NCBI RefSeq assembly: GCF_031157255.1
Contig: NZ_JAVIFX010000027.1
Coordinates: forward strand, 56,276 to 120,275
From: Bradyrhizobium sp. LHD-71
Lineage (GTDB): Bacteria > Pseudomonadota > Alphaproteobacteria > Rhizobiales > Xanthobacteraceae
Direction: 5' to 3'
DNA: 64,000 nucleotides
Below the pieces are notes generated by a model. It had not been told where the DNA came from. It ran no database searches and saw nothing but the letters and a program-made list of their open reading frames with translations. Below, piece after piece: positions 24,690-33,898 of this stretch (position 1 is the first letter of the stretch; every line of letters begins with the position of its first letter). The position numbers were made by a program, and so were the translations under genes.

Positions 24690-25922
24690 TCAAATCACGT
24701 AGAATCCGTGCGTCGCGTCGAGCCGGAGCTGTTCGACCAAGCCGTACTCCCAGTCGAGATAGGCTTGCATCGCGGCTTCGGCGACGTCGGTACCTTCATA
24801 GGGCCGGCGGTAACGATGCGCCGGGTCGGGCTTCGGCAGCACCAGCGGCGGGGCGATCTCGAGCGCGCCGTCATAGCCGCCTTCGAGCACATAGACCTCC
24901 CAGCCCATCTGGGCGAGCCATGATGCCGTCATGTCGGCACGGACGCCCTTGTCGTCGGTCAGCAAAATTCGCGCGCCGCGGACCGGCGCCGCCATGTCGG
25001 TCTCCTGAACGAGCTGGCCGCCGGGATAATGACGAAAGCCCGGCAGATGGCCGGCGGCATATTCCTCGGCGTCGCGCACGTCGAAGCGATAGAGCGTGTG
25101 ATCAGTTTGCGCGAGCAGCGCCGCCATCTCGCTCGCACCGATATGACGAACGCCGGCACGATAGGCGACGTCGCGGGCATTGGCCGGACCGCCCTCGAAC
25201 GGTCCGATCGCGCCGCGCCTGTCGGCACCGTGGTCAAGCGTGTGTCTCGCCAGCGTCCAGCCGATCGTGCCGTTGCGCAGCGCGCGCACCTTGTTGGGCA
25301 CACCGGCATTGATCAGCGACTGGGTGCCGATGATCGAGCGCGTGCGGCCGGCGCAATTGACGATGATGGTGGTTTCAGGATCGGGCGCAGCCTGCCCGGC
25401 CCGCAAGACCAACTCGGCGCCGGGCACGCTGACCGAGCCCGGAATGTTCATGGTCGCGTATTCGTCGAAGCGGCGGACGTCGAGGATGGCAATGTTGGCC
25501 TTGTCAGCGATCAGCTTTGCCACTTCGTCGGCACTGAACGAGGGCGTGTGACGGCGCGACTCGACCAGTTCGCCGAATGCCTTGGAATAGGAATTGACGT
25601 CCTCGAAGACCTGATAGCCCGCCGCGCGCCAGGACTTCAGTCCACCGTCCAGCGCGCTGATATTGGTGTAACCCAGCGCCGCAAGCCGCTCCGCACCCAC
25701 AGCGACGAGGCCTTCGCCGTCATCGTAAAGTACGATCGGAACGTCCTCGCGCGGCAGCCTGATCTCGGCCTCGACGGCGATCCGGCCGGCCGCCATGTTG
25801 GCGGCGAACAGCGGATGTCCGGTCGCGAACGCCGCCTCATATCTGAGATCGAGCAGCGCGATCTCTTCGCGCAGCAGCAGCGCGCGGCGGATCTCGGCGG
25901 GAGTGACGGTGGAAAGCTTCAT
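24690..25922 (-). CDS. Triple-rhodanese-domain sulfurtransferase
   Basis: The 410-aa protein has three rhodanese domains, at about 5-105, 128-225 and 258-360. Only the middle one has an active-site cysteine, Cys190 in VNCAGRTRS. The first has VLYDDGEG and the third LLTDDKGVR, with aspartate at the cysteine position, so they are probably structural. A C-terminal extension (RRPYEGTDVAEAAMQAYLDWEYGL) follows. It may move sulfane sulfur; the acceptor is unknown. Repetition of domains with one catalytic centre is common in the family, but three in one chain is less so. Confidence 0.88.
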   Translation of the reverse strand: MKLSTVTPAEIRRALLLREEIALLDLRYEAAFATGHPLFAANMAAGRIAVEAEIRLPREDVPIVLYDDGEGLVAVGAERLAALGYTNISALDGGLKSWRAAGYQVFEDVNSYSKAFGELVESRRHTPSFSADEVAKLIADKANIAILDVRRFDEYATMNIPGSVSVPGAELVLRAGQAAPDPETTIIVNCAGRTRSIIGTQSLINAGVPNKVRALRNGTIGWTLARHTLDHGADRRGAIGPFEGGPANARDVAYRAGVRHIGASEMAALLAQTDHTLYRFDVRDAEEYAAGHLPGFRHYPGGQLVQETDMAAPVRGARILLTDDKGVRADMTASWLAQMGWEVYVLEGGYDGALEIAPPLVLPKPDPAHRYRRPYEGTDVAEAAMQAYLDWEYGLVEQLRLDATHGFYVI

Positions 25923-25996
25923 GGCGCGGACCTTGACGAGAACAGGCCATGGGCTTTTGAACGATTGTCGCGCGCTTGGCTAGCCTTCGTGTCCGC

Positions 25997-27187
25997 TCAC
26001 TCGCCCGGAACGAGCCGGCCGAGCGGCGGCTGCGCCGGGCGCCGCAGCCTGCGGCGCGACAGATAGAGCAGGACGCCGGTGACCGAGAACAACGGCATCA
26101 GCGCCGCCGCGATCATGAAGGCGAGCTTGCCGGGCCAGCCCAGGATGGCACCGCGGTGGATGTCGAGCATGTTAGCGATGATCTTCTCGCCAAAAGACTT
26201 GTCGGCGTACCGCTCCGCGGAAACCAATTGTCCCGAGACGGCATCGATGCGGAATTCGTCGCGCGAGGTGTCGAGCGTCGTCTCCTTCGACCACGATCGG
26301 ATCCGGATCGCTGTGCCGGCGCCGGCCGGCAGCGTCAGCAACGCCTTCGAGAAGTGGCCGCCCTCCTCGCGCCGGAACGTCGTCCACGCCTGGTCGAAAC
26401 CGATCGCTTGCGCCTCGATACGGCCGGCCTCACGCGGCGGCTTTGCAGACATCTTGGGCTGCATCTTGGCCGCGGCGACATGCGGCCGCGACAGCAGCCA
26501 GACCACGCCATCCTTGTACCAGTCGAACGAGTACCAGAGCCCGGTGAGCGTCATTAACAGATAGACCGGAAACACCCAGGTGCCGATGACGGCGTGCAGC
26601 GAGCGATGCAGACCGCGCCCACTGAGACCGAGATTGGGTTTGAGCCACATCTTCACGCTGCCGGCGCGGCGCGGCCAGCGCAGCACGAGGCCGGAGATCA
26701 GCATCACGATCAGGCCGAGCGCGGCGACGCCAGTGACCTGGCGCCCCCAGCCCTTGGCATCGCCGGGGATGAGCAGCCAGCGATGCAGCCTGCGCACGGT
26801 CGCGAAGAATTCCTCGCCGCGCGGGGAGCCCAGCACGCGCGCGTCATAGGGGTCGACGTAGAGCGAGGACGGCCTTGCGCCCTGCTCGTCGCGGCCGAAG
26901 CGAACCCGCACCGCTGCCGACGGGTCGCTCGACAGCGCGACGGCGGAGACTTTGCCGGCGTCCTGCGCCGCCTTGAGCCGCGCGACCAGTTCGTCCGGCA
27001 TCAGCGCCGACGCTGGGCGTGGCGCGACGTGCATGATATCGGCGTTGAGATGATCGAGGATTTCATCCTCGAAGCTCATGACCGCACCGGTCAGCGCGAT
27101 CAGGGCGAGCAGCAGCGCGAGCACGAGGCCGGCGATGGAATGGACCTGAAGCAGGGCCGCCTTGATTGTGTGGCCCGCTCTACTCAT
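25997..27187 (-). CDS. PepSY-associated inner-membrane protein of iron uptake
   Basis: This 396-aa PepSY-TM protein has a first membrane helix (VHSIAGLVLALLLALIALTG), a central pair (VTGVAALGLIVMLISGLVL and WVFPVYLLMTLTGLWYSF) and a last helix FMIAAALMPLFSVTGVLLYL, with conserved histidines in LHRWLL, LHRSLHAV and DIHRG. Relatives such as PiuB and FegB accompany siderophore receptors and may reduce or release iron. It overlaps the binding-protein gene by 8 bp and is the last gene of the iron operon. A reductase role is inferred. Confidence 0.87.
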   Translation of the reverse strand: MSRAGHTIKAALLQVHSIAGLVLALLLALIALTGAVMSFEDEILDHLNADIMHVAPRPASALMPDELVARLKAAQDAGKVSAVALSSDPSAAVRVRFGRDEQGARPSSLYVDPYDARVLGSPRGEEFFATVRRLHRWLLIPGDAKGWGRQVTGVAALGLIVMLISGLVLRWPRRAGSVKMWLKPNLGLSGRGLHRSLHAVIGTWVFPVYLLMTLTGLWYSFDWYKDGVVWLLSRPHVAAAKMQPKMSAKPPREAGRIEAQAIGFDQAWTTFRREEGGHFSKALLTLPAGAGTAIRIRSWSKETTLDTSRDEFRIDAVSGQLVSAERYADKSFGEKIIANMLDIHRGAILGWPGKLAFMIAAALMPLFSVTGVLLYLSRRRLRRPAQPPLGRLVPGE

Positions 27188-28202
27188 CGAAGCCGACCTT
27201 CTTGATCAGGACGATCGCGGCCTGCTGATGCGCGGCGATCTCATCGATCGGCAGTGCATCTGCTGTGAACGCGCCCATATCGGCGACGATCGGGGCCTGC
27301 CTTGCCGAGGCCAGCACAGGGTATTCGAGCTCAGCGGCAGCGAAAATCCGCTGCGCCGCCGGCGTGACGAGGAACTCGACGAATTTCTGCGCAGCCTCCG
27401 GATGTGGCGCATGCTTCGCGAGGGCTGCGCCGGCGAGGTTCACATGCGCGCCGCCACCTTTGAAGGCGGTCGGAACAGCCCTGACCGCCTCGGCCCAGGC
27501 GCGCCAGTCAGGCCCCTCCCGTCCGTCGCGCAATTGCGCCAGCGCAACGGTGTTGCCGATGCCGATCTCGCATCTGCCCTCCGCGATCTCGCGGATTACG
27601 TCATTGTCCTTGCCCTCAGGCCTGTGGGCGAGGTTAGCCTTCAGCCCGGCGAGCCAGACCTCGGTCGCGGCATCACCGTGATGGACGTGATAGGCCGCAA
27701 CCAGCGCGACATTGTTCTGATGCAGCGCCGAGCGCATGCACAGCTTGCCGCGCCATCGGGGATCGACCAGATCTTCATAGTCGATCTGAGCAAGCGCGCT
27801 GTCCTTGCGCACGAATGCGACGCGGGGGCGGATCGCAAGCGCAACCCATTGCGCGCCGTTGCCGCGCAGGTTTGCCGGCACGGCCCGTTCGATATGCGTC
27901 GAAGTGAAGACCTGGGTCAGGCCATGCGCGGCAAGCTGGGTGGTCTTGTCGAGCCCGATGGTCAACAGGACATCGGCGGGCGATGCCTCGCCTTCCGATA
28001 CGAGACGCCTGATGAGACTGTCCTCGATGAAGACGATTTTCACGCCGATGCCGCTGGCTTCCGTAAAAGCCCCAGCAACCGGCGCGACCAGAGCGGCCTC
28101 CCTGGTCGAGTAGAGCGTCATCTCTTCGGCGCGGCTTGGGGCCGTCGTGCAGGCAGCCGCCAGGGCGATCAGGATCGCGATGGCTATGTGCCGCATCGAC
28201 AT
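27180..28202 (-). CDS. Periplasmic iron-type binding protein (FbpA family), atypical ligands
   Basis: This 340-aa protein has a signal peptide (MSMRHIAIAILIALAAACTTA) and the FbpA fold motifs LYSTREAALVAPVAGAF, ASPADVLLTIGLDKTTQL and a late ELEYPVL. The paired tyrosines that bind Fe(III) in FbpA, usually in a GNSYY-type motif, are replaced here by GNTVALAQL. It therefore probably does not bind bare ferric iron in the same way. No permease or ATPase gene is adjacent; the gene lies 2 bp after the TonB receptor and overlaps the PepSY gene, so it may serve that route. Confidence 0.8.
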   Translation of the reverse strand: MSMRHIAIAILIALAAACTTAPSRAEEMTLYSTREAALVAPVAGAFTEASGIGVKIVFIEDSLIRRLVSEGEASPADVLLTIGLDKTTQLAAHGLTQVFTSTHIERAVPANLRGNGAQWVALAIRPRVAFVRKDSALAQIDYEDLVDPRWRGKLCMRSALHQNNVALVAAYHVHHGDAATEVWLAGLKANLAHRPEGKDNDVIREIAEGRCEIGIGNTVALAQLRDGREGPDWRAWAEAVRAVPTAFKGGGAHVNLAGAALAKHAPHPEAAQKFVEFLVTPAAQRIFAAAELEYPVLASARQAPIVADMGAFTADALPIDEIAAHQQAAIVLIKKVGFDE

Positions 28203-28204
28203 CG

Positions 28205-30547
28205 CTAGAACTTCACCGTCGCCGAGAGCGACACGCGCCGGGCATCGCCGACGGCGACGTTCAGATTGTTGACGGCGGAGGGATAATAGACCTTGTCGAA
28301 CAGGTTCTTGACGTTGAATTGATAGATCACCGGGAATTGCTCGTACCTGGTCTCGTAGGTCGCGAAGATGTCGGCGACCACGTAGGACGGCAGGAAGAAG
28401 GTGTTGATGGCATCACCGGGACGGTCGCCGACATAGCGGGCGCCGCCTCCGAGGCGGAGCTGACCTGGCAACGCCGTCCCGAAGTCGTAGACGAGATAGA
28501 GCGAGGCCGTGTTCAGGGCGACGTTTTGCAGCTTCTTGCCGAGCAGCGTCAGATCCTGGGAAGCCGTCACTCGCGCATCGGTATAGCCATAGCTTCCGAT
28601 CACGGCCCAGCTGTCCGTGAGCCTCCCGGTGACGTCGATCTCGACCCCGCGCGCGCGTGCCTTGCCGGCCGTCGTATAGACGTTTAGGCCGAGCGCGGGG
28701 TTAAATTGGCTGACCAACACGTTCTGCTTCTCGACCTCGTAGACCGCAAGCGTACCTGAGAGACGCTTGTTATCGAACTTGAGACCGGTCTCGTACTGCG
28801 TGCCTTCTTCCGGAGCGATGTTCGAACCCAGCACGAAGCCGCCGCTATTTGCCAACGGAGCAATCGTCGAATTCGGCTTCAGCGACTGGGTATAGCTCGC
28901 ATAGAGCGAAAGCTCGTCGGTGAGCTTGAGGATCGCACCTCCGAGCGGCAGCACCTTGTCCTGGGAGACGTTGGTGTTGACGATGAAAGGCTTTCCACGC
29001 CCGGCGATCTGATCGTAGTCCATATAACGCACGCCGCCGACCAGCGCGAACCGCTCGGTCAGATGCAGCGTGTCCTGGAAGAACAGTGACCACTGGCCGA
29101 GCTTGTCGGTTTGGGCGCTGTCGCTGTTCGAGACGGTTGTCCCCGGTCCGATCAAACCGTAAATGGGATTGTAAACATTGATGGGCGGCGTGGCCTGCCG
29201 GATCAGATTGTCGCGGTAGATGGTGCGATACTGGCCGTCGCCGCCGAACAGCACCTCGTTGCGCATGTTGCCCAGCCAGAAGCCGCCGGAGACGTAGGAC
29301 GTTCCGTAGCTGACATTGCTGAGCGAGCCCTGCGTGCCGTCATTGCTGCGCGTCTCGTTGCCGGTCGTGAAGTTGATACCGGTGATGCGGAGCTGGTTGG
29401 CGCTGAAGGTTTCGGTGTTGTAGCTGTAACCGGCGTAGAGCTTCCAATCCTGATTGAAACGGTGCTCGACCGAGGCCTGGATCAGGTCGGAGGTTCCCCA
29501 GGTGTTGTTGAACGGCTCGTCCAGCCTTCGCGTGGCGGGCACGGCGAGCGGCGCCTTGGTCACCGGATTGAATGCGGTGCCGCGGTCGAATGGATAGATG
29601 AACTCGCGATGCTCGTAGTTGAGCTGCACCGTGGTGTCCTGGCCGTACCAGGCCAGTGACGGCGCCACCAGCATCTCGCGGTGCCGGCCGAAATTGCGCC
29701 AATAGTCCTCACTGACGCCGTAGCCGATGAAGCGATAGGCGAGGCCCTGGTCGCCGATCGGACCGGTGACGTCGAGCAGGCCGTCGGCGCCGGTTTTCGA
29801 GGCGCTGTAGGCCGAGCCGAGCAGCGTGACCGAGCCGTGCTGGTAGAGCTCGGGACGCTTGCTGATGGTGTTGACGATGCCGCCGGGATCCATGATGCCG
29901 TAGAGCAGCGAGGCCGGTCCCTTGAGCACCTCCACGCTTTCGACGGCGGGATTGAAGCTGCGGCCCTGCACCAGCGGCATGCCGTTGCGCATGATCGAGC
30001 CGTCGCGGTTGTCGCCGAAGCCGCGGCGGATCACGGCGTCCTGGCTGCCCGCGAGTGTATTGGTCTGGGTGATGCCGGAGACGTTGATGAGCGCATCGTC
30101 GATGTTGCGCGGCAACTGGTCCTTCAACACCTGCTCTGGCACGACGTTGACCGCCTGCGAGGTGTTCAGCGGCGAAGCGCCGCTGCGTAGCGTGGTCGCG
30201 CTCGGCATCGCGCGATAGCCGAGCTTCGCGGCCTGTTGCGCGGCGGCTTCCGCCGCAGCGCGCTCCGAGAGCGTCGGTACGGTGGGCGCCGGACTGGAAG
30301 TGCGACTGCGCTGGCGCGTGGCAGTTTGCGCGCGGCGTGGCGATTGTTCGGATGCGCGCGCCGGCCGCGGTCGCTGCACGGGGGCCTCCACCGTCACCGG
30401 CGGCAGTGCCGATTGCGCCTGCGCAATCGTCGTGCTGGAGGAGGATTCAGCGAGCAGCACGGCCGCGCCAATGAGAAGACTTGCACGGCTCTTGCCGCCA
30501 CGAGTTCGACGGCCATCGACAGGTTGGCCGTCCAGATAAGCAGGCAC
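28205..30547 (-). CDS. TonB-dependent siderophore receptor
   Basis: This 780-aa outer-membrane receptor has a signal-like segment near residues 20-45, a TonB box (LPPVTVEAP) and a long Pro/Arg/Ser-rich linker. The plug domain (VVPEQVLKDQLPRNIDDALINVSG, then VEVLKGPASLLYG) is followed by a 22-strand barrel ending ARRVSLSATVKF. The layout fits the FhuA/FegA group of hydroxamate receptors; the exact siderophore is not readable from sequence. An Irr-like box lies 94 bp upstream. It leads an operon with a binding protein and a PepSY protein. Confidence 0.9.
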   Translation of the reverse strand: MPAYLDGQPVDGRRTRGGKSRASLLIGAAVLLAESSSSTTIAQAQSALPPVTVEAPVQRPRPARASEQSPRRAQTATRQRSRTSSPAPTVPTLSERAAAEAAAQQAAKLGYRAMPSATTLRSGASPLNTSQAVNVVPEQVLKDQLPRNIDDALINVSGITQTNTLAGSQDAVIRRGFGDNRDGSIMRNGMPLVQGRSFNPAVESVEVLKGPASLLYGIMDPGGIVNTISKRPELYQHGSVTLLGSAYSASKTGADGLLDVTGPIGDQGLAYRFIGYGVSEDYWRNFGRHREMLVAPSLAWYGQDTTVQLNYEHREFIYPFDRGTAFNPVTKAPLAVPATRRLDEPFNNTWGTSDLIQASVEHRFNQDWKLYAGYSYNTETFSANQLRITGINFTTGNETRSNDGTQGSLSNVSYGTSYVSGGFWLGNMRNEVLFGGDGQYRTIYRDNLIRQATPPINVYNPIYGLIGPGTTVSNSDSAQTDKLGQWSLFFQDTLHLTERFALVGGVRYMDYDQIAGRGKPFIVNTNVSQDKVLPLGGAILKLTDELSLYASYTQSLKPNSTIAPLANSGGFVLGSNIAPEEGTQYETGLKFDNKRLSGTLAVYEVEKQNVLVSQFNPALGLNVYTTAGKARARGVEIDVTGRLTDSWAVIGSYGYTDARVTASQDLTLLGKKLQNVALNTASLYLVYDFGTALPGQLRLGGGARYVGDRPGDAINTFFLPSYVVADIFATYETRYEQFPVIYQFNVKNLFDKVYYPSAVNNLNVAVGDARRVSLSATVKF

Positions 30548-30640
30548 GATTCACTTCCAGGTCAGACGCAGCATTGAAGCTGGCGCGTCTAACAGTCGCA
30601 GCGCGTCAAGAGAACCGTAAGTCGGCTTGAATAGCTCTAG

Positions 30641-30657
30641 TATTGAAGCGTTCTAAA
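30641..30657 (-). promoter_or_regulatory. Irr/ICE-like iron control box
   Basis: On the minus strand TTTAGAA-CGC-TTCAATA matches the rhizobial Irr box TTTAGAA-N3-TTCTAAA at 7/7 and 5/7. It stands 94 bp upstream of the TonB receptor ATG and points towards it. Iron-dependent control by Irr is inferred. Confidence 0.65.
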
Positions 30658-30734
30658 GACACAGCGCATCGGACCGCAATCAGCAATTGCGGCCGCGGCT
30701 TCCGCGGCACGCAACGCGCGAATTTGCTGCGTAA

Positions 30735-31619
30735 TCACGCGATGACGGGCGCCGTCAGGTCGTCGAGCTGTCGCTTGAACGCGGCACCGTCGGACAACGC
30801 ACGAAGCGGCGGACGCACGCGCAGCCAGCCCGCATCGCCCGTCTGCGCCGCCAGGATCGCCTTCAGCGTCGGGAGGAAGGACGGCGTCTTCAACACGACG
30901 TCAATCGCGGCCTGCATGCGCGCCTCGACATCCCCGCCGTCGAGCATGCCCTTGACCAGCTCGGGCACGATGTTGGCCATGCCGCAGATGGTGCCGGCGC
31001 CGCCGGCGGCGACCGCACGGGCGATATCAGCCTCGTTGCCGACGGTGATGGCGAGCTCGGGCGCGGCCGCACGGAACGCCTGAAACTGCTTGAAGTCGCC
31101 GCTGGAGTCCTTCAGGCCTGCAACGATCTTGCCGTAGCGTTTGCGTAAGTTGGCGGCGACACTGGTCGGGATCGCAACGCCCGAGACCTGCGGGATGTGA
31201 TAGAGATAGGCGCGCAGGCGATCGTCGGCGACGCCGTCGATGATCGCGGCGAAGGCGTCCTCAACGCCCTCGGGCGTGACGCCGCGGTCGAAGTATGGCG
31301 GCAGCACCAGCACGTGGCGCAGGCCGAGGCCGAGCACGGTGCGCGACAGCGCGACGCCGTCGGTGATGGCGGGGAAGCCGCCGCCGATGCCCATGCGCTC
31401 CGGCGCGACGCCCGCCTTGAGCAGGGCTTCGATGGTCGCAACGCGCTCAGTGACATTGAACGAGGTGCCCTCGCCGGTGGTGCCGAACAGCACGACACCG
31501 TCGACGCCCTTGCCGAAGAGCTGCTTGGCATGAGCCGCGAGCTTGGCCGCGTCCACGCTGCCGTCCGCCGCCAGCGGCGTCGCCGACGCCACCCATAAGC
31601 CGCGAATTGCCTCCGTCAT
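30735..31619 (-). CDS. DapA-superfamily lyase/synthase of unassigned substrate
   Basis: The 294-aa protein belongs to the dihydrodipicolinate synthase/N-acetylneuraminate lyase family: pyruvate-binding GTTGEG at 46-51, Tyr140 in YLYHIPQ and Schiff-base Lys170 in GLKDSSG. It is not similar to the dehydratase at 15546-16487 beyond the fold. Because the genome would need only one true DapA, and the gene is isolated beside an FAD dehydrogenase and a GntR regulator, a catabolic aldolase or dehydratase is more likely than lysine synthesis. Confidence 0.82.
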   Translation of the reverse strand: MTEAIRGLWVASATPLAADGSVDAAKLAAHAKQLFGKGVDGVVLFGTTGEGTSFNVTERVATIEALLKAGVAPERMGIGGGFPAITDGVALSRTVLGLGLRHVLVLPPYFDRGVTPEGVEDAFAAIIDGVADDRLRAYLYHIPQVSGVAIPTSVAANLRKRYGKIVAGLKDSSGDFKQFQAFRAAAPELAITVGNEADIARAVAAGGAGTICGMANIVPELVKGMLDGGDVEARMQAAIDVVLKTPSFLPTLKAILAAQTGDAGWLRVRPPLRALSDGAAFKRQLDDLTAPVIA

Positions 31620-31715
31620 CCCATCGCCCTTTTTGCTGCGAGCCGGGACCCAAGCCTTTGATTCGGAAGGATCTTAGGCTGTGTCCTGAGTCACTATTTT
31701 TACTTTACTTTTGAC

Positions 31716-31734
31716 CTTGTACCTTACATACAAG
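31716..31734. promoter_or_regulatory. Inverted repeat upstream of the FAD dehydrogenase, possible GntR site
   Basis: CTTGTA-7 bp-TACAAG lies 68 bp before the dehydrogenase ATG in a locally AT-rich stretch. TTGTA/TACAA half-sites fit FadR-type GntR operators, and such a regulator is the next gene in the operon. It is short and the link is inferred. The rest of 31620-31801 holds no gene. Confidence 0.4.
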
Positions 31735-31801
31735 AGTGGCGCAATTCCTTTCCACCCTCGCGGCGCGCATAAGGCGCAACTGATTTTAGCGGAGGTCTCG
31801 C

Positions 31802-33214
31802 ATGGACATGGCAACTCCCCCTGGGCGTGCCGACCACCTGCTCGGCGCACTGCGTGACAGGCTCGGCGCGGCTGCGGTGCTGACCGGCAGCGAAGTGCCG
31901 GCGCGCAATTGCAACGATTGGAGCGCGAGCCTGCCGCAGACGCCGCTGGCGGTGATCCGTCCGCGCGATGCGCAAGGCGTTGCCCATGCGATCGCGACCT
32001 GCCGAGAGGCCCGGCTGCCGTTCGTGCCGCAGGGCGGCTTGACCGGGCTGTGCCGCGGCGCCTCGCCTGAAGCGGGCTGGGTCGCGATCTCGCTGGAGCG
32101 CATGACCGGGATCGAGGAGATCGATCCCGCCTCGGCGACGATGACGGTGAAGGCGGGCACGCCGCTGGAGACGATCCAGAAGGCCGCCGACGAGGCCGGC
32201 TTCTTCTTCCCGCTCGATCTCGGCTCGCGCGGCTCCTGTGCGATCGGCGGCAATCTCTCCACCAATGCCGGCGGCAACCGCGTGATCCGCTACGGCATGA
32301 CGCGCGAGCTGGTGCTCGGTCTCGAAGTGGTGCTGCCCGACGGCACCATCATCACCAGCCTTAACAAGCTGATGAAGAACAATGCCGGGTACGATCTGAA
32401 GCATCTCTTCATCGGCTCGGAAGGCACGCTCGGCATCATCACCCGCGTGGTGCTGAAACTGTTTCCAAAGCCGCGCTCGACCATGGCCGCGCTCTGCGCG
32501 CTCAAGGATTATGCTGCGGTGGTCGCGCTGCTCGGCGCCGCGCGCAGCGGGCTCGGCCCGTTGCTGTCGGCCTTCGAGGTGATGTGGCCGGACTACTGGG
32601 ACGTCATCACGACTCGCGCCGGCGTGAAGCCGCCGGTCGCGGCGGGCCACGGCCTCTACGTGCTGGTCGAAGCGCAGGGCACCGACGAAAGCCTCGATGC
32701 GCCGCGCTTCCAGGCCTGGCTCGAAGAGCTGATGGAGCGCGGGCTGCTGGCGGATGCCGCCGTGGCGCAGTCGCTGGCGCAAACGCAGAGCTTCTGGCGC
32801 GTGCGCGACATCTGCGCCGAATTCGGCCAGGTGCTGGGTCCGCACATCTCCTACGACATCGGCCTTGCGGTGGCGCGGATGGACGAGTTCACCACGCGCT
32901 GCAAGGCCGCGCTCGCCGCCGGCATCAAAGGCTGCGAGAGTGTCTATTACGGCCATATCGGCGACGGCAATCTGCACCTCGTCTCCTGGGTCACAGGACT
33001 TCCGGTCGAGCAGCAGCCGAAGGAAGAGATGGATGCGATCATCTATGGTCTGGTGCGCGAGCTTGGCGGCAGCGTTTCCGCCGAGCACGGCATCGGCACG
33101 CTGAAGAAGCAATGGCTGGGGCACGCCCGCAGCGAGGCCGAGATCGCGCTGATGCGGACGCTGAAGGCTGCGCTCGATCCTGATCATCTGCTCAATCCCG
33201 GCAAGGTGATCTGA
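31802..33214 (+). CDS. FAD-binding 2-hydroxyacid dehydrogenase (GlcD/D-lactate dehydrogenase type)
   Basis: The 470-aa protein has an N-terminal FAD_binding_4 (PCMH) domain (PFVPQGGLTGLCRGASP, LGSRGSCAIGGNLSTNAGG) and a C-terminal FAD-oxidase domain with YYGHIGDGNLHL, SAEHGIGTLKK and ALDPDHLLNPGKV. These are hallmarks of enzymes oxidising D-lactate, D-2-hydroxyglutarate or glycolate and passing electrons to a quinone or flavoprotein. GGAGG lies six bases before the ATG. It precedes a GntR gene by 6 bp, which probably controls it in response to the hydroxyacid. Confidence 0.9.
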   Translation: MDMATPPGRADHLLGALRDRLGAAAVLTGSEVPARNCNDWSASLPQTPLAVIRPRDAQGVAHAIATCREARLPFVPQGGLTGLCRGASPEAGWVAISLERMTGIEEIDPASATMTVKAGTPLETIQKAADEAGFFFPLDLGSRGSCAIGGNLSTNAGGNRVIRYGMTRELVLGLEVVLPDGTIITSLNKLMKNNAGYDLKHLFIGSEGTLGIITRVVLKLFPKPRSTMAALCALKDYAAVVALLGAARSGLGPLLSAFEVMWPDYWDVITTRAGVKPPVAAGHGLYVLVEAQGTDESLDAPRFQAWLEELMERGLLADAAVAQSLAQTQSFWRVRDICAEFGQVLGPHISYDIGLAVARMDEFTTRCKAALAAGIKGCESVYYGHIGDGNLHLVSWVTGLPVEQQPKEEMDAIIYGLVRELGGSVSAEHGIGTLKKQWLGHARSEAEIALMRTLKAALDPDHLLNPGKVI

Positions 33215-33220
33215 GGGCAT

Positions 33221-33892
33221 ATGCGCTCGCTCAAGCTCGATACGCCGAAATCGCTGTCCCAGCGGGTGATGCAGCGGCTGCGTCAGGCCATCATCGACGG
33301 CGAATTCGCGTTAGGGGCTGCCATCTCCGAGGAGATGGTGGCGAACTCCTTCGGCGTCAGCCGCACGCCGGTGCGCGAGGCGATGGGCCTGTTGCAGGCA
33401 CAGGGGCTGGTGGTGATCCGGCCGCAGGTCGGCAGTTTCGTCTTTACGCCGAGTGCGGAAGACATCACCGCGCTCTGCACCTTCCGGATCGCACTCGAAC
33501 CCAGGGCGGCCGAGCTCGCCTTTCGCCATGATCGCGACGGCGCCATTACGGCGATGAACGACGCGATCGCGGCGATGGAGCCGGCGATTGCCGCAAAGGA
33601 CAACATCGCCTATGGCCGGGCCGATACCGCCTTCCACGAGGCGCTGTTCACCCATTGCGGCAACCGCTATCTCGCCGAATCCTATCAGCTCGCCTCCAGC
33701 CGCGTCGCCGCGCTGCGCACCAATCTGACTTCGCCGATCGACGTGCGCACCCGCACCTCCTTCGACGAGCATCGCAAGCTGCTCGACCTGTTCGCGCGCG
33801 GCGAGCACGCTTCATTCGAGGCGCTGATGACGATGCATATCACCAATTCGGGCGTGGTCTATGCCAAGGCCCTGAAAGTGGGAGCGGACTGA
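33221..33892 (+). CDS. GntR-family regulator, FadR/FCD subfamily
   Basis: The 223-aa protein has an N-terminal GntR winged helix (RLRQAIIDGEFALGAAISEE, then FGVSRTPVREAMGLLQAQGL) and an all-helical FCD ligand domain with metal-type residues in FHEALFTHCGN and SFDEHRKLLDLFARG. FCD regulators typically sense organic acids. It is 6 bp downstream of the hydroxyacid dehydrogenase gene in the same direction, so it is likely that gene's own regulator, acting at the inverted repeat upstream. Confidence 0.88.
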   Translation: MRSLKLDTPKSLSQRVMQRLRQAIIDGEFALGAAISEEMVANSFGVSRTPVREAMGLLQAQGLVVIRPQVGSFVFTPSAEDITALCTFRIALEPRAAELAFRHDRDGAITAMNDAIAAMEPAIAAKDNIAYGRADTAFHEALFTHCGNRYLAESYQLASSRVAALRTNLTSPIDVRTRTSFDEHRKLLDLFARGEHASFEALMTMHITNSGVVYAKALKVGAD

Positions 33893-33898
33893 AGGCGC

